Shown: positions 1 to 6,550 of the stretch, in pieces | How positions within the stretch are numbered: the first letter of the stretch is position 1 | Layout: each line of letters opens with the position of its first letter | Source: Oligosphaeraceae bacterium | GTDB taxonomy: Bacteria; Verrucomicrobiota; Lentisphaeria; Oligosphaerales; Oligosphaeraceae | Assembly (NCBI GenBank): GCA_012515455.1 | Contig: JAAYYJ010000307.1 | Coordinates: 1-13,169 of the forward strand | DNA: 13,169 nt | Direction of reading: 5' to 3' | Notes under the pieces: model-generated | Databases searched by the model: none | Told to the model about the DNA's origin: nothing | Seen by the model: only the letters and a program-made list of their open reading frames with translations | Translations under genes and position numbers: made by a program

Positions 1-780
1 CGGGAGCTGCTCCCAGCATAAGGCGAAAGCTAGTTCACAACCTTCCTGCTGTTCGGGCGAGGCCGGCGGCAGAAGCGGCAGCTGACCGCGCAACGTTTTG
101 CCTGGCCAGTCCAGGAACAGGAACAGAGGATGTTCGGGATTCAGGGCCTGCAGGCGTGCGCCGGCCGCCCAGGCAGCCGGGAGCTGACCTTGCCGTAAAG
201 CGATATCCATCTCGTTGCTGATCTGGGTACAGCGGCGCTGCAGTTCGCGCTGACGCAACGGTGCCAGCAGATTCTGCTGCTGGCTCCAGAAACGCTGGAA
301 TGCGGGTGATTGCTCCAGGGCCGGGGTGTAGGGTTTCAGCCAGTCCAGGGCACTCTGGAGGTCCTCCGAGCTTTCCCAGGGCATGCGTTTACAGAACAGC
401 TGCAGCGCCTGCAAGGCCTGGGGAATGGCGCGGTAGCGCAGCAGCTCTGGTGTTGCCTGGCCGTTTTTTTCGGCCCGGTTCAGCAATTCATTCAGGGTGT
501 GGTACTGGTTTTGCTGCAGGCATTGGTGTGCCTGTTGCAACAGCTCTTGTTCCTGTTCTGCCGAGGAGAGCAGTTCCAACAGCAGCGTTCCTTGGAAGCG
601 GCTGTATTCCTGCAACGAGGTCCTGGCACCCCGGATGTCGCTGTGCAGGAGCATCCGGCTGGCCTCAGAGAGAGCCAGGCTGGTTTTTTCCGGGTACTGC
701 TCTGCAGCCGGCCGCTTGCAGGAGAGCAAGACTGCGGCTAGCAGCAGTGCGGCAGCAAGCATGGAATGATGGAAACGCAT
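1..780 (-). CDS. Predicted lipoprotein, function unknown (3' part missing at left edge)
   Basis: The minus strand is open without a stop from an ATG at 780-778 to the window edge, giving the first 260 residues. Residues 1-21 form a lipoprotein signal: basic start MRFHH, a hydrophobic Leu/Ala run, then the lipobox LLSC with the acylated cysteine at residue 21. The mature part is Leu/Gln/Glu-rich and looks largely helical (for example LLQQAHQCLQQNQYHTLNEL), which would suit a TPR-like or coiled-coil periplasmic protein, but I recognise no family. The ATG at codon 7 is an alternative start that still leaves a complete signal peptide. No clear Shine-Dalgarno precedes either start; the upstream bases are pyrimidine-rich. 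The gene is divergent from rph and shares its AT-rich promoter region. Plus-strand ORFs across this stretch are shadows: the lipobox and normal-looking composition are on the minus strand. Confidence 0.8.
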   Translation of the reverse strand, partial: MRFHHSMLAAALLLAAVLLSCKRPAAEQYPEKTSLALSEASRMLLHSDIRGARTSLQEYSRFQGTLLLELLSSAEQEQELLQQAHQCLQQNQYHTLNELLNRAEKNGQATPELLRYRAIPQALQALQLFCKRMPWESSEDLQSALDWLKPYTPALEQSPAFQRFWSQQQNLLAPLRQRELQRRCTQISNEMDIALRQGQLPAAWAAGARLQALNPEHPLFLFLDWPGKTLRGQLPLLPPASPEQQEGCELAFALCWEQLP

Positions 781-862
781 CGGGGAGGGGAAGATTACTC
801 GCCGGGGGTGTTTTCTGCAGTGCGAAAAGAGCGCTGCAGCTTTTGCATTTGCGGCAAACGAA

Positions 863-868
863 ATTATA
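863..868 (-). promoter_or_regulatory. Candidate -10 element for the divergent lipoprotein gene
   Basis: Read on the minus strand, 868-863 is a perfect TATAAT in an AT-rich stretch about 80 bases upstream of the lipoprotein ATG. No good -35 hexamer lies 16-18 bp further upstream, so the call rests on the -10 match and the divergent gene layout. Confidence 0.35.
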
Positions 869-877
869 TTGCAGCAA

Positions 878-903
878 TTACCAATCGGTTTCGTTATTGG
901 TAA
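878..903. promoter_or_regulatory. 8-bp inverted repeat, operator-like, between divergent genes
   Basis: TTACCAAT (878-885) and ATTGGTAA (896-903) are perfect inverted copies separated by 10 bp, so the half-site centres are 18 bp apart, near two helical turns. This spacing is common for dimeric regulators. The repeat lies between the two opposing TATAAT hexamers (863-868 minus, 913-918 plus) and would cover the -35 region of the plus-strand promoter. It is not followed by a T-run in either direction, so a terminator is unlikely. The regulator is unknown. Confidence 0.4.
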
Positions 904-912
904 ATTACTAAC

Positions 913-918
913 TATAAT
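913..918 (+). promoter_or_regulatory. Candidate -10 element for rph
   Basis: A perfect TATAAT lies 7 nt before the ATG at 926 and 22 nt before the preferred rph start at 941. The -35 position at normal spacing reads TTCGTT (890-895), a weak match. Transcription would begin near 925, giving either a leaderless mRNA (ATG 926) or a very short leader (ATG 941). No Shine-Dalgarno is visible in front of either ATG. Confidence 0.4.
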
Positions 919-940
919 ACCTGAAATGAAGTTTATCCCG

Positions 941-1672
941 ATGCAACGAAAAGATAATCGTCTATCGGCGCAATTACGCCCGCTGTCATTGCAGTTCGGC
1001 TTTCAGCATCACCCGGTTGGATCGGTGCTGATGGGCTTTGGTCATACCCGGGTGCTCTGTTCGGTGTCCGTGGAGCAGTCGGTGCCCCGCTGGATGAAGG
1101 AGCAGAATCAGCCCGGCGGCTGGATTACGGCTGAGTACCAGATGCTGCCGGGAGCCACTGCCCAGCGCACCGAACGGGAGGTCACGCGGGGAAAATTATC
1201 CGGTCGCTCGGCGGAAATCCAACGCCTGATCGGGCGGTCGTTGCGGGCGGTGGTTGATCTGAGCCTGTTGCCGGGATTGACTCTGCATGTCGATTGTGAT
1301 GTCATTGATGCGGACGGCGGCACCCGCTGTGCCGCGATAACAGGTGCCGCCCTGGCCCTCGAATGCGCAGTCCGGAAACTGCTCCGGCAGGGCATTCTGA
1401 CCGAGTCGCCGCTGAAAGACCGGGTGGCAGCGGTCAGCGTGGGCATGCTCTCCGGGCAGGTGCTGCTTGATCTGTGCTACGAGGAGGACTCGGCCGCAGA
1501 TGTCGATATGAATGTGGTGATGACCGCAGGGGGGCGTTTTGTGGAACTGCAGGGCAGCGGCGAGGAAGCCAGCTTCAGCGAAGCTGAACTCGGACAGCTC
1601 CTGAGCACCGCCAGGTGCGGAATGCAGGAAATCTTCGCTTTTACGGCGAAGGCCTTGCGGGATGCGGAGTAG
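941..1672 (+). CDS. rph: Ribonuclease PH
   Basis: RNase PH is a phosphate-dependent 3'-5' exoribonuclease that trims tRNA precursors and acts as a hexameric ring in the cytoplasm. From ATG 941 the product is 243 residues, the usual family length. It shows the family signatures in order: DNRLSAQLRPL (residues 5-15), FGHTRVLCSVSVE (33-45), WITAEYQMLPGAT (61-73), GRSAEIQRLIGRSLRAVVDL (88-107, phosphate/RNA-binding arginines), DCDVIDADGGTR (118-129), and DSAADVDMNVVMTAGGRFVE (183-202) with the acidic catalytic residues. The reading frame continues upstream to other ATGs at 926 and 869. The 941 start places the conserved N-terminus where family members begin; 926 would add five residues and could be a leaderless start. 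The next gene follows after 25 nt. Confidence 0.95.
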   Translation: MQRKDNRLSAQLRPLSLQFGFQHHPVGSVLMGFGHTRVLCSVSVEQSVPRWMKEQNQPGGWITAEYQMLPGATAQRTEREVTRGKLSGRSAEIQRLIGRSLRAVVDLSLLPGLTLHVDCDVIDADGGTRCAAITGAALALECAVRKLLRQGILTESPLKDRVAAVSVGMLSGQVLLDLCYEEDSAADVDMNVVMTAGGRFVELQGSGEEASFSEAELGQLLSTARCGMQEIFAFTAKALRDAE

Positions 1673-1697
1673 GGCGTTGGCGATAAAAGGAGTGAGG

Positions 1698-2372
1698 ATG
1701 AAAAAAAGCTGTTGTCTATGCTTGCTGCTGTGCCTGGGGGCAGGAAATTTTCTGGCCGGACCGCTGTCGCTTACCATCCACTCCGGAAAATTGACCAACC
1801 TGGAACGCACCAGCGAGGCGCAGAAATTTGTCAGTGAGGATGAGGCTTTGAAGCAGGGCTTGACCGCCCCCGGCGGCGATGTCCCGGCGGAAATGCTGCA
1901 GGAGACCAGTCCGGATGATGATCAGGTCTTTGTGATCCTGGACGCGGCAGTTTTTCCGGACCGCACCCTCAGTCCGCTCGATTACCTGCTCGTTGTCGAC
2001 GGTAAAGACTGCAAATGCCTGGGCATGGCGGAGCGGAAAAGCGGTTATTTTGATTTCCGCTACCTCCTGGCGGCCGGCCCGGCAGAAGTGAAATTGATTT
2101 TTTCCTGTCCTGCCGGCGCCCGTCTGGCGGCTTTGAAATCAGCTTTGGATTTGCCCCTGCCGACAGTCACAGGATTGGTGTTGCAGGAACCCGAGCCAGC
2201 TCCGGCAGCGGAACCAGCTCCGGCAGCGGAACCGGCGCCGGCGGCGGAACCGGCTGCGGCGGACAATGCCGACGCAGCAGAGGCCCAGCCGGCTGCCGCC
2301 CCTGCCGCCCCGGTCCAGGAAGCCGTACCCGACCCCGGGAATGCCGCGGCCGAGGACAAGAAGGACAAATAG
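1698..2372 (+). CDS. Secreted Ala/Pro/Glu-rich protein of unknown function
   Basis: The product is 224 residues and I do not recognise a family. The ATG at 1698 follows a good Shine-Dalgarno (AAGGAG in 1687-1692). Residues 1-20 look like a Sec signal peptide (MKK, then a Cys/Leu-rich core ending near NFLAG). The cysteine after LLL lacks the small residue before it that a lipobox needs. Residues 21-160 form a compact-looking region including QVFVILDAAVFPDRTLSPLD and YFDFRYLLAAGPAEVKLIF, probably beta-rich. From about residue 166 the tail is low-complexity, with repeats of EPAPAA, then Ala/Pro-rich sequence ending in a charged EDKKDK. Such tails often span the periplasm or cell-wall space. It lies between rph and mreC on the same strand, so an envelope role is plausible by location and export signal only. 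Confidence 0.75.
   Translation: MKKSCCLCLLLCLGAGNFLAGPLSLTIHSGKLTNLERTSEAQKFVSEDEALKQGLTAPGGDVPAEMLQETSPDDDQVFVILDAAVFPDRTLSPLDYLLVVDGKDCKCLGMAERKSGYFDFRYLLAAGPAEVKLIFSCPAGARLAALKSALDLPLPTVTGLVLQEPEPAPAAEPAPAAEPAPAAEPAAADNADAAEAQPAAAPAAPVQEAVPDPGNAAAEDKKDK
2193..2258 (+). repeat. 18-bp tandem repeat coding for EPAPAA units
   Basis: Three full 18-bp units (2193-2210, 2211-2228, 2229-2246) encode EPAPAA, followed by a partial diverged unit. The first two differ at one base only (GAG versus GAA); the third has drifted at synonymous positions. The period is a multiple of three, so copy-number change would keep the frame and only lengthen or shorten the linker. Confidence 0.85.
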
Positions 2373-2411
2373 CTGTGCCTTGACCGGTTGGGCAGCGTAT
2401 TTCAGGACCTT

Positions 2412-3251
2412 ATGCACAATACTGCACAGCGAATAGCTTATGGACTGGCGCTGATTCTGGTCCTGACATTGCTGTTGTTCAGCACTTCGAGTTTCGGGCG
2501 GCGCCTGGGCAGTGCGGCAACTTCGCCCTTCGTCTCTTTGTGGCAGCGCACCTGGATGCTGGTCTCCAGCGGGGTGAACTGGATTCTGCCCCAGGGTAGC
2601 AGCCGGGAATCAGAGTGGCTGCGGCAGGAGATGCGCCTGCGGGAGCTGGAGGTGCAGCTGGCTGAGGTGCCGGAGATCAGACGTCAGAATGCCGAATTGC
2701 GGCAGTTGCTGTCCTTGGCGCCGCTGCCCGGCTGGCGGGCCCTGGCAGCCGAAGTGATTGCTCGCGATCCGGTGTTGTGGGAGCATGGGTTCAGCATTAA
2801 CAAGGGCCTGGCCGACGGCGTGCTGCCCGGGGCTCTGGTACTCTCAGGGTCGGATGTCGTGGGGCGGGTCTGTGAAAACAACCGTCATACCTCGCGGGTG
2901 GCGACGGTCGTGTCACCGGAATGCCATCTGAGCCTGGTGCTGTCCGGCAGCGATATCACGGGGATCAGCCGTGGCCTCAGCCGGGCGGGCCGGCAGCAGG
3001 CGTTGTTTGCGCTTGATTATCTGCCCAAGGATGTCCCGGTGCATTCTGGTCAGCAGCTTCTGACCACCGGTCTGGGCGGCTGGGGGCCGGCGGGATTGCC
3101 GGTCGGGGAGGTAGTCCCAAACGAACAAGGCGTACTGCTTGAGGTGGTGGAACAGTCCCGCGGACGCCTGCTTGGCCGGCCGCGGGCGGATTTGGCCGTG
3201 CTGCGCTTTGTGACCGTCCTCAGCCCCGTGATGCTGGAGGCAGTGCAGTGA
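2412..3251 (+). CDS. mreC: Rod shape-determining protein MreC
   Basis: MreC is a bitopic inner-membrane protein that links the MreB cytoskeleton to the periplasmic elongation (Rod) machinery. From ATG 2412 the product is 279 residues, typical for the family. It has one membrane segment (about residues 7-26), a periplasmic coiled coil rich in Glu/Arg/Leu (about 65-97), then the MreC beta-domains. Signatures include NAELRQLLSL, VIARDPVLWEHGFSINKG, DGVLPGALVLSGSDVVGRV, DYLPKDVPVHSGQQLLTTGL and GPAGLPVGEVV. AGGA lies 4 nt before ATG 2412; an in-frame TTG at 2388 would add eight residues but has no visible ribosome site. mreD does not follow and mreB does not precede it, so mreC is separated here from its usual partners. 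Confidence 0.92.
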   Translation: MHNTAQRIAYGLALILVLTLLLFSTSSFGRRLGSAATSPFVSLWQRTWMLVSSGVNWILPQGSSRESEWLRQEMRLRELEVQLAEVPEIRRQNAELRQLLSLAPLPGWRALAAEVIARDPVLWEHGFSINKGLADGVLPGALVLSGSDVVGRVCENNRHTSRVATVVSPECHLSLVLSGSDITGISRGLSRAGRQQALFALDYLPKDVPVHSGQQLLTTGLGGWGPAGLPVGEVVPNEQGVLLEVVEQSRGRLLGRPRADLAVLRFVTVLSPVMLEAVQ

Positions 3252-3335
3252 GAATGCAGGCAGACCAGGGGCCAGAGGCACGGAGTTTTTGGCCGTTGTT
3301 CAAACGAACCATTTATAATACCAGGAGATGCATGC

Positions 3336-4490
3336 ATGAGTAAAAAAGCTGTGGTGGCGGGGTTGATTTGCCTGGATGTCATTCCGGAAATCGACCACCA
3401 TATCGATTTGCAGCCAGGGCGGCTGTATGAGGTCGGCAAGGCGATGATGGTGACCGGAGGCGCGGTATCCAATACTGGCCTGGCATTACATATTTTGGGG
3501 CAGCCGGTGCTCCTGATGGGCAAGCTTGGCGATGATTCCTTCGGTCAGTCAATATTGTCCATCGTGCAGCAATATGGGCCGGAACTCAAACAGGGATTCA
3601 AAGTCTGCCCCGGGGAGAGCTCCTCCTATTCTCTGGTCATCAACATCCCTGGCGTGGACCGGATGTTCCTGCACAGCCCAGGTGCCAATGCCACCTTCAA
3701 TGCTGATGACCTCAATTACGCAGCCCTCAGCGATGCCGCGCTGTTCCATTTCGGCTACTCTTCGCTGATGGCTGGTTTCTATTCCCATGGGGGGCAGCAG
3801 CTTCTGGAGATGTTCAGGAGAGTCAAGGACCTGGGCGTGACCACTTCGCTTGATCCCGCCATGCCGGATGACAAGGGCCCGGCCGGGCAGGTCGACTGGC
3901 CGGTCGTCATGAGCAAGCTGCTGCCGCTGGTCGATATCTTTATGCCCAGTGCGGATGAGCTGCTCTATCTGCTGGAAAAGACCAATTACGGCCAGGGCGA
4001 CGAGCTGTCGCCCGCGGAGGTCAGCCGGCTGGGGGGCAAGATGCTTTCCCTGGGCGTCGCGGTCGCGGCAATCAAGCTGGGCAAACGCGGGCTGTATGTC
4101 CGCACTGCAGGGCGGGCCAGGCTGGAGAAAATGGGCCGTGCGCTGCCTTCTGCGGTCCAGGCCTGGGCCGACCGGGAATTGTGGTTCCCCATCTTCCAGG
4201 AGGAGAAATTCATGGGTGCCACCGGCTCCGGCGATACCACCATCGCAGGATTCCTGACTTCGCTACTCCGGAATGCCGATCCCGAGACGGCCGGGACTTT
4301 CGCCTGCGCCGTGGGAGCCTGCAATGTCGAGTCGCCAGGAGCACTGGGCGGCATCAGAAGCTGGGATGAGACTCAGGCCCGGATCAGCCGCGGCTGGGCC
4401 AAGGTGCGGTTCGCAGTCCAGGATTGTGGCTGGACGGAAACGCCTGAGCATTTCTGGCGCGGACCCAATGACGCTGCCAACCGGAAATGA
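3336..4490 (+). CDS. PfkB-family carbohydrate kinase
   Basis: The family transfers phosphate from ATP to a sugar or nucleoside hydroxyl in the cytoplasm. The 384-residue product shows the N-terminal sugar-side motif GGAVSNTGLALHILG (41-55) followed by MGKLGDDSFG (61-70), the loop MPSADELLYLL (203-213) in the place of the NxxE region, KLGKRG (247-252), and the C-terminal signature GATGSGDTTIAGF (294-306), where D300 is the expected catalytic base. It is longer than a typical ribokinase (about 310), partly through extra sequence around 256-291 and a C-terminal extension after 340. AGGAG at 3323-3327 sits 8 nt before the ATG. The histidine kinase gene begins 6 nt after the stop. With a GH32 hydrolase downstream, fructose is a reasonable substrate guess, but sequence alone does not fix specificity. 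Confidence 0.9.
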   Translation: MSKKAVVAGLICLDVIPEIDHHIDLQPGRLYEVGKAMMVTGGAVSNTGLALHILGQPVLLMGKLGDDSFGQSILSIVQQYGPELKQGFKVCPGESSSYSLVINIPGVDRMFLHSPGANATFNADDLNYAALSDAALFHFGYSSLMAGFYSHGGQQLLEMFRRVKDLGVTTSLDPAMPDDKGPAGQVDWPVVMSKLLPLVDIFMPSADELLYLLEKTNYGQGDELSPAEVSRLGGKMLSLGVAVAAIKLGKRGLYVRTAGRARLEKMGRALPSAVQAWADRELWFPIFQEEKFMGATGSGDTTIAGFLTSLLRNADPETAGTFACAVGACNVESPGALGGIRSWDETQARISRGWAKVRFAVQDCGWTETPEHFWRGPNDAANRK

Positions 4491-4496
4491 CCGCCG

Positions 4497-5780
4497 ATGA
4501 GCAAGCCTTCCCCAGCCGGTTCTGCACCTGTGCGGACAGCGGCTGCTGGCGCTCCGCGCTTGCAGCGGGCAATGTTGTTCTGGGGGGTGCTGTGGACGGT
4601 GGGGGTGACTTGCGCGGCGGTCTCAGCCGGAATCTGGCTGGCCAATCGTGATCAGGAGCAACATTATATCCGTGATGCTGGTGTCAATCTGTCCCGGGTT
4701 ATCGCGGAATTGCATCTCCCGCCGACTACCGGGCTGGTCGGCAAGCTGAAGCAGATTTCCGAATGCGAAGTAGTGCTGGCGGAAGGTCCCACGGTGCTGG
4801 CTGCGACCCTGTCTGCGGCTGAACTGGAGGGGCTGTCGCACTTCTGGACCACCGGCGGGAATGCCGACCGGGTTCTGCCTGCCGAGCGGTATTGGCTGTA
4901 TGCCCGGGCGGTCGCCGGCACCGACTTGTGCTTATGGCTGTTCCTGCCCCGGCGGCAATGGCCCTCCTCGCTGCGGGAATCCTCGTCAGGGATCATCATC
5001 GCCGGACTGGCCGGCGGGGTGCTGGCTTTCCTGGCCTGGTGGCTGATTGCCGGCTCATATCAGCGCTTGTGGCGGCGCCTGCAGACTGCCAATTCCCGTT
5101 TGGAGCTGGCTGAGCGCCTGGCTCTGGCGGGGAAGATGTCGGCGGCAGTGGTGCATGAACTGCGCAATCCGCTGAGCGGCATTAAGATGAATGCCCAGGT
5201 CCTGCAGGAGGAGTTGTGTGCTGCTGGCCGCCCGGATGAGTGTGTGCAGTTTATGGTCAAGGAGATTGACCGTATAGAGGCGTACCTGCAGGAACTCTCC
5301 GGCCGCAGCCCAGGCGAGGCGATCACCGCCGCAGCGGCCCTGTCCCTGCCGGAGCTTCTGCAGGACCTCGACCGGCTGTTGCGGCAGCGTTTCCAGCATT
5401 CCGGAGTGCAGCTGCAGTGCCAAAACCTGCTGCCCGGCCCGGTGACGCTGCCCGTACCGCACCGGCTGTTGCGGGAGATTTTGGTGAATTTACTCAGCAA
5501 TGCCCTGGAAGCCTCAACGGCCGGCGCCAGCGTCAGCCTGACGGTCAGTCAGAACCGCGGTGATAATAATATCCTCTTTGCTGTCGCGGACCAGGGCGAG
5601 GGCGTCAAATGTTCGCCCGGAGAAGATATCTTCGCACCCTTTTTCAGCAGCAAAAAACGCGGATGCGGACTGGGGCTGTATTTTGCCGCCAATGCCGCGT
5701 CCCGCCTGGGAGGGACACTGTCCTGGTACAATGCCTCGCCCGGGGCGGTGTTTGTGCTGTCAGTGCCGCCGCAGCATTGA
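4497..5780 (+). CDS. Membrane sensor histidine kinase (no adjacent response regulator)
   Basis: The 427-residue protein has a first membrane segment at about residues 27-48, a periplasmic sensing region of roughly 115 residues, a second membrane segment at 164-185, a short linker helix, and a cytoplasmic kinase core. The H-box is VVHELRNPLSGIK with the phosphoacceptor at H220. The ATP-binding domain shows the N-box REILVNLLSNALEA (326-339), G1 DQGEGV (365-370), the F-box FAPFFSS (379-385) and G2 GCGLGL (389-394), so all catalytic boxes are intact. The sensing region shows no recognised domain. The ATG lies 6 nt after the PfkB kinase stop, suggesting translational coupling. No response regulator is present anywhere in the window, so the partner must be elsewhere. 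It probably reports an extracytoplasmic signal to transcription, but the stimulus is unknown. Confidence 0.92.
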   Translation: MSKPSPAGSAPVRTAAAGAPRLQRAMLFWGVLWTVGVTCAAVSAGIWLANRDQEQHYIRDAGVNLSRVIAELHLPPTTGLVGKLKQISECEVVLAEGPTVLAATLSAAELEGLSHFWTTGGNADRVLPAERYWLYARAVAGTDLCLWLFLPRRQWPSSLRESSSGIIIAGLAGGVLAFLAWWLIAGSYQRLWRRLQTANSRLELAERLALAGKMSAAVVHELRNPLSGIKMNAQVLQEELCAAGRPDECVQFMVKEIDRIEAYLQELSGRSPGEAITAAAALSLPELLQDLDRLLRQRFQHSGVQLQCQNLLPGPVTLPVPHRLLREILVNLLSNALEASTAGASVSLTVSQNRGDNNILFAVADQGEGVKCSPGEDIFAPFFSSKKRGCGLGLYFAANAASRLGGTLSWYNASPGAVFVLSVPPQH

Positions 5781-5819
5781 CCCGCAGCGGGATTTTTTCC
5801 GCCTGGGGGGGGCTGCGGG
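5781..5819 (+). terminator. Hairpin region with T-run after the histidine kinase gene, two alternative foldings
   Basis: Directly after the kinase stop, CCCG-CAG-CGGG (5781-5791) is followed by ATTTTTT, a small intrinsic-terminator-like structure with only a 4-bp stem. The same left arm, CCCGCAGC (5781-5788), is also perfectly complementary to GCTGCGGG at 5812-5819, which would form a competing 8-bp stem with the T-run in its loop. Two mutually exclusive stems suggest an attenuation-like arrangement, but short GC-rich complementarity can arise by chance in this genome. Confidence 0.3.
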
Positions 5820-5911
5820 TTGCGGGGCCTGTTTTGGCGAATTACATTAGAGAAAAGAACCCCTCACAGCATCAGTATGCGCAACCGAGTCCTAATCGAG
5901 GAGGGCATGAA

Positions 5912-6550
5912 ATGACGCGAAAATTCACTCTGATCGAATTACTGGTTGTGATTGCCATTATTGCCATCCTAGCCGGATTGCTGCTGCCGGCCCTGGCGAA
6001 GAGCCGGGAGCGGGCTCAGCAGACCGACTGCATTAATAATCTAAAACAGCTGAGCTTGGGTTTCCTGATGTATGTCGATGACTACCAGGGGCGATTCCCG
6101 CATTACACTAACGGGGCTTCGGGGGCCGGGCAATCCGGCGGCTGGGTCTATTATGATGCTTTCCCGGTGCCGGTGAACGGCAATTTCGCGGTGGAGAGGG
6201 GCACTCTGTATACTTATGTCCAGGCCAAGCGGGTCTATTTATGTCCGATGGATGTCACGGAGTCGAATTGCAGTTACGGTGTGAACTCCGATACCAAGGG
6301 GAAAAAAATCACCACGGTGCCGTCCAGTTCCCAGACCCCGTTGCTGCTGGAGGAAGGGTCCACTCAGGAGACCACCAACGATGGTTTTTTCGATTTGGAT
6401 TTCCTGCCCCGGGATTATCTGGTCCGGCGGCACAATGATGGCAATGTCTTTGCCTTCTGCGACATGCACGTCGAATGGACGAACTGGAGCGATGTGGAGA
6501 CCTGGCGCAGATGTGATTTCGCCGGGGTGATCAACAGCTACGAGGAATGA
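5912..6550 (+). CDS. Pseudopilin-like protein with prepilin N-terminus and H-X9-D motif
   Basis: The 212-residue protein starts with a class III (prepilin-type) leader and hydrophobic helix: MTRK, then FTLIELLVVIAIIAIL, with the +5 glutamate at residue 9. The residue before the predicted cleavage site is Lys, not the Gly usual in type IV pilins. The downstream region has CINNLKQLSLGFLMYVDDYQ (40-59), a CPMD box (111-114) and a C-terminal RHNDGNVFAFCDMHVEW, an H-X9-D motif in which the usual Gly after Asp is Met185. This is the architecture of the DUF1559-like pseudopilins abundant in Planctomycetes and Lentisphaerota; their role is not established. The start is set by GAGGAGG at 5898-5904; the reading frame extends upstream without family similarity. 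Its TGA overlaps the GH32 ATG (ATGA at 6547-6550), so the two are probably co-translated. Confidence 0.88.
   Translation: MTRKFTLIELLVVIAIIAILAGLLLPALAKSRERAQQTDCINNLKQLSLGFLMYVDDYQGRFPHYTNGASGAGQSGGWVYYDAFPVPVNGNFAVERGTLYTYVQAKRVYLCPMDVTESNCSYGVNSDTKGKKITTVPSSSQTPLLLEEGSTQETTNDGFFDLDFLPRDYLVRRHNDGNVFAFCDMHVEWTNWSDVETWRRCDFAGVINSYEE

Noticed and set aside
261..911. Plus-strand ORF of 216 codons
   Set aside because: It is antisense to the minus-strand lipoprotein gene, which has a lipobox and natural composition; the plus-strand product is Ala/Gly/Arg/Pro-rich shadow sequence with no motif.
2060..2368. Minus-strand Ala/Gly/Ser-rich ORF
   Set aside because: It results from the GC-rich 18-bp repeat read in reverse and has no start signal or family similarity.
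3314..3319. TATAAT before the PfkB kinase gene as a promoter
   Set aside because: Transcription would begin near 3326, cutting into the AGGAG ribosome site, and no -35 hexamer is at usable spacing.
3254..3343. 29-codon ORF after mreC as a mreD remnant
   Set aside because: The short product has no hydrophobic segment and no similarity to MreD, and no ribosome site precedes it.
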